In this document: positions 1-5,825 of the stretch, piece by piece
How the letters are laid out: each line of letters starts with the position of its first letter
Numbering within the stretch: the stretch's first letter is position 1
NCBI GenBank assembly: GCA_964593905.1
Contig: CAZQLE010000174.1
Location: 1-8,493 of the forward strand
Origin: CAZQLE01 sp964593905
GTDB taxonomy: Bacteria; Chloroflexota; Anaerolineae; Anaerolineales; Anaerolineaceae
Direction: 5' to 3'
Length of the DNA: 8,493 bases
Notes under the pieces: generated by a model
Database searches by the model: none
Told to the model about the DNA's origin: nothing
What the model saw: only the letters and a program-made list of their open reading frames with translations
Program-made: the position numbers and the translations under genes

Positions 1-795
1 CATATTGGCTGCCTCAGCTACGGCACCACCGCCACCATCAACACCACCCACCAGCGTTATCTCGAGGTCATTCCGCTCATCCCGCCTTATCCGGCAGCCG
101 CACCAGGGGCCTATAACTTTGAAATTCAAATTTATCGCGGTTACTGGATGGTAAGCTGGTTTAAGAACGAGTTCGGTCTGCGCGAAGAACGGCTGGCCAA
201 CGAACGCGGCCTGCAGCCCGAAGACCTGTTCGATGAGCTGGTCCGCTCGGTGCCGCCCGGCTCGCAGGGGCTAATCTTGCAGCCCTACTGGTCGCCGGGG
301 CTGCGCAACCCCGGCCCCGAAGCGCGCGGCGCCATCATCGGGTTTGGCGATGTGCACACCCGCGCTCATATCTACCGCGCCATTCTTGAAGGGCTGGCCT
401 ATGCCCTGCGCGAGGGCGCCGACCGCACCGCCCGGCGCAGCCACATCCCGATCACCGAACTGCGCATCGCCGGCGGCGGCAGCCAGAGCAGCGCCGCCAT
501 GCAGCTCACGGCCGATATCTTCGGGCTGCCCGTCTCACGCGCCCATGTGTATGAAGCCTCGGGGCTGGGCGCAGCCATCGATGCCGCCGTGGGTGTCAAA
601 CTGCACCCCGATTTCACCACCGCCGTCAAAGCCATGACCCACCCCGGCGATACCTTTGAGCCCGACCAGGCCACCCACCGCATTTATGACGAGTTGTATC
701 ACCGCGTGTATCTCGAAATGTATGGCAAGTTGAAGGGCATGTATAAAGAGATTCGCGAGATTGTCGGAAAAACAGAGCCGGGAAACAGCCGGTGA
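1..795 (+). CDS. FGGY-family carbohydrate kinase, C-terminal part (5' end outside window)
   Basis: The reading frame is open from base 1 and gives 264 residues to a TGA stop, so the N-terminal part of the gene lies upstream. The visible part carries the FGGY_C signature: GGGSQSS at visible residues 158-164, followed by LTADIFGLPV and then EASGLGAAIDAAVG near 185-198. In this fold that region closes the ATP site. Family members phosphorylate sugars or polyols such as xylulose, glycerol, ribulose or erythritol in the cytoplasm with ATP. The substrate cannot be told from this half because the N-terminal sugar-binding loop is missing. The C-terminus ends in a Tyr/Lys/Glu-rich helix (about 239-260). 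No partner genes are visible downstream: the next gene has its own promoter and encodes a membrane protease. The FGGY family call is firm; the substrate is open. Confidence 0.93.
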   Translation, partial: HIGCLSYGTTATINTTHQRYLEVIPLIPPYPAAAPGAYNFEIQIYRGYWMVSWFKNEFGLREERLANERGLQPEDLFDELVRSVPPGSQGLILQPYWSPGLRNPGPEARGAIIGFGDVHTRAHIYRAILEGLAYALREGADRTARRSHIPITELRIAGGGSQSSAAMQLTADIFGLPVSRAHVYEASGLGAAIDAAVGVKLHPDFTTAVKAMTHPGDTFEPDQATHRIYDELYHRVYLEMYGKLKGMYKEIREIVGKTEPGNSR

Positions 796-870
796 AACAA
801 CCCTCTTTGAATGACCGCCGCGGACGGGGTTGAGGCGCTGCTTTTTGTGTAAGCTTCGTATAATCAGACT

Positions 871-899
871 TTGACAACTTATGGGGAATACCCTACAAT
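871..899 (+). promoter_or_regulatory. Near-consensus sigma-70 promoter for the M50 protease leader
   Basis: A perfect -35 box TTGACA (871-876) is followed by exactly 17 bases and a -10 box TACAAT (894-899, five of six matches). A transcript would start near 906 and carry a leader of about 120 nt before the ATG at 1026. It lies in the gap after the FGGY kinase and is the best promoter in the window. Confidence 0.8.
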
Positions 900-905
900 A
901 AATGC

Positions 906-1003
906 AGGCAGCGTGCCGGATGGCGCAAGCGCAATATCCCCGCTGCAAGTATTGAGCGTATCCGGTGCGCCCCCTGCCCAACAAGGCAGGCCGGGCGCTT
1001 TTT
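906..1003 (+). promoter_or_regulatory. Structured 5' leader with mutually exclusive helices (candidate attenuator or riboswitch)
   Basis: From the predicted start near 906, the RNA can form an 11-bp helix, 911-921 with 960-970 (nine Watson-Crick and two G-U pairs). Inside it is a second helix, 929-936 with 950-959, carrying a two-base bulge and a loop at 937-949. The 3' strand of the outer helix (967-970) is also the first part of the terminator stem (967-972), so the two cannot coexist: the first is an antiterminator, the second a terminator. A third helix, GCAGCG 908-913 with CGCTGC 941-946, would break the base of the antiterminator. This is the usual architecture of transcription attenuation. 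I do not recognise the sequence as a known riboswitch class, and the ligand is unknown. It could instead be an independent small RNA ending at the terminator. The pairings are read from sequence; the switching is inferred. Confidence 0.55.
967..1003 (+). terminator. Intrinsic terminator in the leader of the M50 protease gene
   Basis: GCGCCC (967-972) pairs with GGGCGC (993-998), and CCTGCC (973-978) pairs with GGCAGG (985-990). The loop is CAACAA, there is a CC bulge at 991-992, and TTTTT follows at 999-1003. This 12-bp GC-rich stem with a U tract ends 7 bases before the Shine-Dalgarno sequence of the protease. It will therefore stop both read-through from the kinase and transcripts from the 871-899 promoter unless it is disrupted. 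Confidence 0.85.
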
Positions 1004-1010
1004 ATTGGAT

Positions 1011-1017
1011 GGAAAGG
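1011..1017 (+). promoter_or_regulatory. Ribosome binding site that fixes the M50 protease start
   Basis: GGAAAGG lies 8 bases before the ATG at 1026. An in-frame TTG at 1005 would place this site inside the gene and has no purine-rich sequence at the right distance, so the ATG is preferred. Confidence 0.75.
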
Positions 1018-1025
1018 ATGAGAAC

Positions 1026-2150
1026 ATGGAAAGCGGCATTAAAATCGCGCAAATCTGGGGCATTCCCATTCGGCTGCACCTGAGCTGGTTTGTCATCTTT
1101 GGCCTGGTCACCTGGTCGCTGGCGAGCAGTATGCTGCCCGCGGCCTACCCCAACCTGCCTGCCGCCGCCATCTGGGTCATCAGCGGGGTGACCAGTTTGC
1201 TGTTTGCGGCTTCGGTGCTGCTGCACGAACTGGGCCACGCCTATCTGGCGCTGCGCTCGGGTGTGCCGGTGCGCCAGGTGACGCTGTTCATCTTCGGCGG
1301 TGTGGCGCAGATCACCCGCGAACCGGCCACCCCCGGCGCCGAATTTCGCATTGCCATCGCCGGCCCGGCGGTCAGCCTGGCGCTGGCGGCTGTGTTTGGC
1401 GGGTTATACCTGCTGGACCGCCAGATCCCTCTGCTGGCAGCCCCCAGCGAATGGCTGGCGCGCATCAACCTGATGCTCGGGTTGTTCAACCTCATCCCCG
1501 GCTTCCCGCTCGATGGCGGACGGGTGCTGCGCGCCATTGCCTGGAAGCGCACCGGCAGTTTTCAACGCGCCACGCGCATTGCCACATCCAGCGGGCAGTT
1601 GGTGGCTTTTGGGTTTATCGGCCTGGGCATCTTCAACATCCTCAGCGGCAGCGGATGGTTTAACGGGTTGTGGCTGATCTTTATCGGCTGGTTCTTGCAA
1701 AACGCGGCCGCCAGCAGCTATGCCCATGTGACCCTCCAGCAAATGCTCAGCGGGGTGACCGTGGAACAGGTGATGAACCGCGATCTGGTCAGTGTTCCGG
1801 CCATCACCCGCCTCGATACCCTGATCAACGATTATGTTCTGCCCGGCGGGAGGAGGGTTTTTCTGGTGATGGATGAGAGCACCCACACCCTGCGCGGAAT
1901 GCTCACCCTGGCCCAGGTGAACGCCATGCCGCGCGAACAGTGGCCGCAGACCACCGTGGGGCAGGCCATGCTGCTGCCCGAACAACTGGTAACGGTCAGC
2001 CCCGAAACCCCGCTGTTCAGCGCCCTCCAGCAAATGGATACCGCCAACGTGGCCCAGGCCCCGGTGTTAATCGGCCGCACGGTAGCCGGGCTGTTGCAGC
2101 GGGATGCCGTGCTCCATTATGTGCGCACCCGGGCCGAGGTGGGGCTTTAA
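1026..2150 (+). CDS. Site-2 protease family (M50) intramembrane zinc metalloprotease with two CBS domains
   Basis: The protein has 374 residues. The N-terminal half is a polytopic membrane protease domain with hydrophobic stretches near residues 18-38, 46-66, 107-131, 191-208 and 212-226. The catalytic HExxH motif is HELGH at 67-71. The second metal-ligand motif, NLIPGFPLDGGR, is at 155-166, with Asp163 the expected third zinc ligand. The C-terminal half holds two CBS modules (about 243-300 and 308-368); CBS pairs usually bind adenine nucleotides and could tune the protease. Family members cut substrates such as anti-sigma factors inside the membrane; no substrate gene is nearby. The ATG is chosen for the GGAAAGG site 8 bases upstream. 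Expression is probably controlled by the terminator-bearing leader just upstream. The gene is convergent with the ferredoxin gene, and the two stop codons overlap. The family call is secure; the physiological role is unknown. Confidence 0.93.
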   Translation: MESGIKIAQIWGIPIRLHLSWFVIFGLVTWSLASSMLPAAYPNLPAAAIWVISGVTSLLFAASVLLHELGHAYLALRSGVPVRQVTLFIFGGVAQITREPATPGAEFRIAIAGPAVSLALAAVFGGLYLLDRQIPLLAAPSEWLARINLMLGLFNLIPGFPLDGGRVLRAIAWKRTGSFQRATRIATSSGQLVAFGFIGLGIFNILSGSGWFNGLWLIFIGWFLQNAAASSYAHVTLQQMLSGVTVEQVMNRDLVSVPAITRLDTLINDYVLPGGRRVFLVMDESTHTLRGMLTLAQVNAMPREQWPQTTVGQAMLLPEQLVTVSPETPLFSALQQMDTANVAQAPVLIGRTVAGLLQRDAVLHYVRTRAEVGL

Positions 2151-2578
2151 GGCTGCCGGGGCTGCATCTCAATGACAGCCACCGGGCAGGCTGCCGCGCA
2201 AAGACCGCAGCCAATGCAGGCTTTTTCCAGCGCCAGATACGGCAGCGCGGGGACGGTTCCGGCCGGCGGTTGGTCCGCCGGGGCCAGGCGCACCGCACCC
2301 GTTGGGCAGGCCGCCACACAGATGCGGCAGGCGGTGCAGCGCGGGTAATGCCACACCGGCCGGGGCCAGTGAGCGCGCCGGGCAATGCGGGCCGCCGGGC
2401 TGCCGTCGGGCGCAAGCACCGCACCCGCGGCGCAGATGCGCCCGCAGGCCCCGCAGTTGATGCACAAATGCGCGGCAATCTGGTGCACCTCACCCCGCAC
2501 GCCGCAGATTGCCTCCACCGGGCACACGCGCACACAGGCGGTGCAGCCTGTGCAGTTTACCGTAATGGTATGGCGCAT
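2147..2578 (-). CDS. Polyferredoxin-like electron-transfer protein with four [4Fe-4S] motifs, AOR partner (AorA-like)
   Basis: The 143-residue protein is almost all iron-sulfur binding sequence. Four CxxCxxCxxxC motifs lie at Cys9-19, Cys39-49, Cys81-91 and Cys121-131; three are followed by Pro, as in bacterial ferredoxins. It could hold four [4Fe-4S] clusters as two tandem 2[4Fe-4S] modules joined by an Ala/Pro/Arg-rich linker (about 55-80). There is no signal peptide, so it should be cytoplasmic. It directly follows the AOR gene on the same strand. Small four-cluster subunits of this kind (AorA of the Aromatoleum-type AOR) carry electrons from the tungsten subunit, so I infer that role. The start used has AGGGGGA upstream and gives the usual short ferredoxin N-terminus. 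An alternative in-frame ATG at 2611 adds 11 residues and also has a GGAAAGG site. The stop shares TTAA with the convergent protease gene. Confidence 0.88.
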   Translation of the reverse strand: MRHTITVNCTGCTACVRVCPVEAICGVRGEVHQIAAHLCINCGACGRICAAGAVLAPDGSPAARIARRAHWPRPVWHYPRCTACRICVAACPTGAVRLAPADQPPAGTVPALPYLALEKACIGCGLCAAACPVAVIEMQPRQP

Positions 2579-2603
2579 CCATTCCCCCTGTGCGCAGCTC
2601 CGG

Positions 2604-4586
2604 TCATCCATGCCCGCCTTTCCAGTAAGAGCGGTGCGGCGATTCCAACCCCAGGTCGGTCAGGCGCTGAGCGGCAGGCGCGCCGGTGGTGGTATCCCAG
2701 CCCATTTCACGCCAGTAGAGCGGGACAAGCGCTTCCAATTCCACACTGCGCCCGCGGTTGGCGCCCCGTTTTTGCGGCGGGCGGCCCACCCCGCGCGGGT
2801 GAATCTCGGCCCGCAATGGCAGCCGTTCGCGGGCGTTGAAGGCCTGGCGCACATCCTGAATATGCTGCCCAATTTTCATATAGTCGTCAGGGGTGCACTG
2901 CCAGCCCATTGCGGCGTTCAGCCATTCAAAGACCGGCATACGATGCACCCCCAGAAATGCGCCAAAAAGACACACCCCCGCGCCGTTTAACACATTGCTA
3001 AAGCGCGAACAGGCCGCCGACATGGCCGCCTGCTCTACATCGGGCAGATAGCGGTCATTTTTGGGGTAAAACAACGCCGGCGGCGGCGGGACGTTCTTCA
3101 CCTTGCGCCAGAGCTGAAACATCTCATAATACTGGAACGAGCCCAGGGTATGCCGCCCGGGGGTGGGTTCAACCACATAATGCAGGGCAAAACCGGGGTC
3201 GTTGCGCCCGTCGTGCATGGCCAGCTCACTGCCCCCGGCGTGAACGGCGTAGCGTTCGGCCGCCTGGCCAATGCGCTCGGCCGCCAGCCGCGAGCCGTCG
3301 GCCAGCAAATCGCCAATGCCTTCGCGGGCGATCATGCGTTCGATCAGCCAGCGCGCGGCCGGGGCGCTGCCCCAGCGCAGTTCGAGGCCGCCGGTCATCT
3401 CGGGTGTGATCAACCCGCGTTCGAAACATTCAAAGGCAAAGGCCGCCGTCCCCCCGGCCGAGATCGAATCCATCCCGGCGCGGTTGAGCAGCTCATTCAT
3501 CTCAAAGATGGCGTCCAGGTCGTCAATCATCAACAGCCCGCCCAGCGCCAGCACGGTTTCATATTCGGGTTTGTGCGTCTCGCCGCTGCCCAGCGCACAG
3601 GTGCCGCCGCAGCCCACCGGGCACGAATAGCAGTGATACTTGGCCTGCTCGCGGGCGCGGATGCGGTCGGGGTCAAAGGCGCGCGATCTATCCGCCGGAA
3701 AGTCGGCCGATGAACCCGCCCAGTTGCGAATGGGCGCGTCGCCGGTCTCGATGCTAAACTGGTTCAGGCTGGTGGTGCCCCATTTGGTGATCAAGATCTT
3801 GTAGAGCATCCCATCCTGGCGCAGGGCCAGCGGCGCGCGGCGCATGACCGACCCCAGCACGCGCACCCCTTTCCCCGAAATAAACGGGGGTTGAAAACGG
3901 GTCTTGCGCTCAAAACCCGCGGTCAGGGTGCGCATCGCCGCCGGGTCGGCGGGGGTGATCAGGTGTGCGCCGTGCAGCACCAGCGCCTTAAGGCGTTTTG
4001 AACCCATCACCGCGCCCAGCCCCGAGCGGGCGGCCAGCCGGCCCTGATCGTTGACGATGCCGGCCATGCACGACAACCGCTCACCCGCCGGGCCAATGCA
4101 GGCCACCGCCGGTTGGCGTCCCTCGCTGCGCGACCAGAGCATCTGCTCGGTCTCGCGTGCATCCCGGCCCCACAGGTCATCGGCGGGCAGCAGCCGGGCT
4201 GCATCATGCTCCACCAGCAGATACACCGGCCGGGGGCTGATGCCGGTGAAGAAGATGCCGTCGTAACCACATTGTTTAATGGCCGGGGCCAGCGTACCGC
4301 CGCAGTTCGAATCGCCCCACCCGCCGGTCAGCGGCGACTTGGCCGAAACGATCCAGCGCCCGGTCATCAGCGAACCGGCGCCGGTCAGCAGCCCCGCGGT
4401 AAAACCGAGCACATTTTTGGGGCCCAGCGGGTCGGCCCCCACCGGAATGCGCTGGTAAAGCAGCCAGGCAGCCAGACCCAGACCCGCGAGAAAGTTCTCA
4501 TACACCGTTTCAGGAATGGCCTCCGCGCGGCACTCCCCGGCGGTCAGGTCGACCCACAAAATTTTTCCCATGACAGCATTGGGCAT
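2604..4586 (-). CDS. aor: Aldehyde ferredoxin oxidoreductase family protein (tungsten-bis-pterin enzyme)
   Basis: This 660-residue protein matches the AOR family along its whole length. Family members oxidise aldehydes to carboxylic acids (or reduce acids) with ferredoxin, using tungsten bound by two pyranopterins. The N-terminal domain has GKILWVDLTAG (7-17), GDSNCGG (91-97) and the cofactor-binding segment AARSGLGAVMGSKRLKAL (185-202). The cluster ligands are CYSCPVGC (Cys319, Cys322, Cys326) and the distal Cys539. PEYET (340-344) and GMDSISAGG (371-379) follow the family pattern. The family DxxGxC motif reads NGAGVC (534-539), with Asn for the usual Asp. The C-terminus ends in the usual ReMGWD...LtdLGLE block. 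The start has a TGGAGA site 8 bases upstream; the ATG five codons later lacks one. A four-cluster ferredoxin gene follows immediately. No tungstate transporter, pterin synthesis gene or FAD subunit is in the window, so the substrate remains undetermined. Confidence 0.93.
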   Translation of the reverse strand: MPNAVMGKILWVDLTAGECRAEAIPETVYENFLAGLGLAAWLLYQRIPVGADPLGPKNVLGFTAGLLTGAGSLMTGRWIVSAKSPLTGGWGDSNCGGTLAPAIKQCGYDGIFFTGISPRPVYLLVEHDAARLLPADDLWGRDARETEQMLWSRSEGRQPAVACIGPAGERLSCMAGIVNDQGRLAARSGLGAVMGSKRLKALVLHGAHLITPADPAAMRTLTAGFERKTRFQPPFISGKGVRVLGSVMRRAPLALRQDGMLYKILITKWGTTSLNQFSIETGDAPIRNWAGSSADFPADRSRAFDPDRIRAREQAKYHCYSCPVGCGGTCALGSGETHKPEYETVLALGGLLMIDDLDAIFEMNELLNRAGMDSISAGGTAAFAFECFERGLITPEMTGGLELRWGSAPAARWLIERMIAREGIGDLLADGSRLAAERIGQAAERYAVHAGGSELAMHDGRNDPGFALHYVVEPTPGRHTLGSFQYYEMFQLWRKVKNVPPPPALFYPKNDRYLPDVEQAAMSAACSRFSNVLNGAGVCLFGAFLGVHRMPVFEWLNAAMGWQCTPDDYMKIGQHIQDVRQAFNARERLPLRAEIHPRGVGRPPQKRGANRGRSVELEALVPLYWREMGWDTTTGAPAAQRLTDLGLESPHRSYWKGGHG

Positions 4587-4763
4587 GGTGGTTTCTCCAG
4601 AAGTTAAATCGTTAATACAGCCTGCGGCAACCCGGCGCCGGCCGGGGATGGGCCGTGAAAACCTGGCTATATGATATCACCGGAATGACTTTTGCCGTAT
4701 TTTCGACCTGGCCGCCGCTGACGGCGGTGATCCAGCACATCCGCCAGGGTCGGGGGTTACCCC
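4587..4763 (-). other. GC-rich spacer upstream of the AOR gene with several perfect hairpins
   Basis: This 177-base gap separates the zinc-ribbon gene from the AOR gene on the same strand. It contains three short perfect inverted repeats: CCCGGC/GCCGGG (4631-4646, 4-base loop), CCGCCG/CGGCGG (4712-4727, 4-base loop) and GGGGG/CCCCC (4752-4764, 3-base loop, overlapping the zinc-ribbon stop codon). None is followed on the minus strand by a T run, so none is a standard terminator. An AT-rich patch with the palindrome TGATATCA (4672-4679) could hold the AOR promoter: minus-strand TATCAT resembles a -10 box, but I see no good -35. I see no small gene here. Confidence 0.35.
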
Positions 4764-5549
4764 CTAAGTGTGACTGAATACCTCATCAAAGAAATCCACG
4801 ATGCTTTGCCAAAAATTTTCGCCTATCTTCAAAGTGTCTTTTGCATCATCCACCGCTCTTCTTGTGCTTTGATTGCTGGCTTCTCTGTCTCCGGCAGACT
4901 GATTGGAGAAAGCGGTCAAAAATTGTGCAGCGATCGAAAGTTTGGCAAAAGCGGTACTGGCTTCCTTAATATGAAATTTGATATTGGAACCGTTAAAAAG
5001 CTCAATAAGCATTGTCCAGCGGTTAAAGCTCACAAATTCAATTTCTTCATAAGCGATTTTCCAACCTGCATTGCCAGACAAATCGAAGATCATCAGGTCT
5101 GTTGTCGTACCCACAATTTCGCCATACGTAATCTTGCGTTGGTCCCATTCAAGCAGCTTAATACACCACTCCGCCGAGGTGATCGGTATCGCAAAAACTG
5201 TTGTCTCCCAGTAGATCTCCGGATATTTGGCCTTGCAAAGGGATAAGCTTTTTTCATGTATCTTCCAGCCAATACCTTTATCGGCCCAAATCTTATTATA
5301 AAAATCAAACCCTGTCAGAAAATCCCACCATTCGTTGGCCAGCTCTTTTGTGACCCCCAGACGCGCCTCAGATAACTTCACCCCACAATTTTTACAAAAT
5401 ACAGCCTCAAATTTATTATCGGTCCCACACTGTTTACATTTATGGGTATCACCCACCATTGGCTGGCCACATTTTTGACAAAACTGAGCATCATCTGAAT
5501 TTGCTGCTCCGCACGAAGCACAGCGAACAGAATAAGCGGATTCACTCAT
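4764..5549 (-). CDS. Double zinc-ribbon protein with a C-terminal domain that may be PH/GRAM-like
   Basis: The 261-residue protein begins with two zinc ribbons: Cys10, Cys13, Cys24, Cys27 and Cys38, Cys41, Cys52, Cys55, each CxxC-x10-CxxC. The rest is not a family I can name with certainty. Residues about 115-212 alternate short hydrophobic strands (KITYGEIVGTTTDLMIFDL, GWKIAYEEIEFVSF, WTMLIELFNGSNIKFHI) and end in an amphipathic helix, the pattern of bacterial PH/GRAM-like domains; this is inference. A Ser/Asn/Gln-rich linker (about 214-232) leads to a C-terminal amphipathic helix. No signal peptide or membrane segment is seen. The ATG has AGGGG about 7 bases upstream. Base composition is unlike the neighbours: two 60-base lines of this gene count 24 and 25 G+C, against 39 for a line of the methyltransferase gene. 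That suggests acquisition from elsewhere. Function is unknown. Confidence 0.85.
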   Translation of the reverse strand: MSESAYSVRCASCGAANSDDAQFCQKCGQPMVGDTHKCKQCGTDNKFEAVFCKNCGVKLSEARLGVTKELANEWWDFLTGFDFYNKIWADKGIGWKIHEKSLSLCKAKYPEIYWETTVFAIPITSAEWCIKLLEWDQRKITYGEIVGTTTDLMIFDLSGNAGWKIAYEEIEFVSFNRWTMLIELFNGSNIKFHIKEASTAFAKLSIAAQFLTAFSNQSAGDREASNQSTRRAVDDAKDTLKIGENFWQSIVDFFDEVFSHT

Positions 5550-5605
5550 GTCTCACCCCTTTGGTACTGGCAAGCGCCCGGCAGTGAATATACGGGTTTC
5601 TTGAC

Positions 5606-5629
5606 CGGCATAGATCTACGTTGATGCCG
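5606..5629. repeat. Inverted repeat CGGCAT-N12-ATGCCG between divergent genes
   Basis: A perfect 6-bp dyad (CGGCAT 5606-5611, ATGCCG 5624-5629) surrounds the 8-bp palindrome TAGATCTA (5611-5618). It lies 57 bases upstream of the zinc-ribbon start, where an operator could sit. No regulator gene is nearby, so this is only a candidate site. Confidence 0.3.
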
Positions 5630-5701
5630 AACAGATCGCAAATTGGGAAAAAGCTCTTTGATGATCATTATCCGTTTTTTAAAAAATTTTGCAACAACCG
5701 T

Positions 5702-5725
5702 ACTGCCGCTGCCCGGCAGTTTCTT
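5702..5725 (+). terminator. Small hairpin with short T-rich tail
   Basis: ACTGCCG (5702-5708) pairs with CGGCAGT (5714-5720) around a 5-base loop, followed by TTCTT. The CGGCA arm could pair instead with TGCCG at 5725-5729. It lies 20 bases ahead of the stronger terminator and may form a tandem pair with it or be an alternative fold of the same RNA. Confidence 0.35.
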
Positions 5726-5741
5726 GCCGTCGGGAGGGGCC

Positions 5742-5790
5742 GAGGGCGGGTCTTCGTGTGAAAACCCCCAGACCCGCCCCCTCTTTTTCT
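5742..5790 (+). terminator. Plus-strand intrinsic terminator with no plus-strand gene upstream
   Basis: GGGCGGGTC (5744-5752) pairs with GACCCGCCC (5771-5779) around an 18-base loop, and TCTTTTTCT follows. The T run is on the plus strand only. The preceding gene points the other way, so this must end either a small RNA started inside 5550-5740 or a leader transcript of the DagK-like gene. Confidence 0.65.
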
Positions 5791-5818
5791 TGTATAAATA
5801 TCGTCTTTAGACTATCAT
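5790..5818 (+). promoter_or_regulatory. Candidate promoter giving a leaderless DagK-like mRNA
   Basis: TTGTAT (5790-5795), a 17-base spacer and TATCAT (5813-5818, five of six matches to the -10 consensus) put the expected start about at the GTG codon at 5826. No Shine-Dalgarno sequence precedes that codon, which agrees with leaderless translation. The -35 match is weak. Confidence 0.4.
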
Positions 5819-5825
5819 AACCAGC

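Noticed and set aside
798..846. Possible terminator of the FGGY kinase gene (CAACC/GGTTG and CCG/CGG pairing, then CTTTTT)
   Set aside because: The stem is weak and interrupted, and the T run begins eight bases after it. The terminator at 967-1003 is far stronger and would also stop read-through from the kinase.
1005..1025. TTG at 1005 as the start of the M50 protease
   Set aside because: The ribosome binding site GGAAAGG at 1011-1017 would fall inside the gene, and the ATG at 1026 is correctly spaced from it.
1940..2839. Long plus-strand open frame of about 300 codons across the ferredoxin gene and the AOR 3' end
   Set aside because: It is rich in Arg, Ala, Gly and Pro with no recognisable domain, and it lies opposite two genes with clear cysteine and cofactor motifs. 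It is a GC-driven shadow frame.
4752..4764. GGGGG-TTA-CCCCC as a terminator of the zinc-ribbon gene
   Set aside because: The loop is only three bases, the hairpin overlaps the stop codon, and no T run follows on the minus strand.
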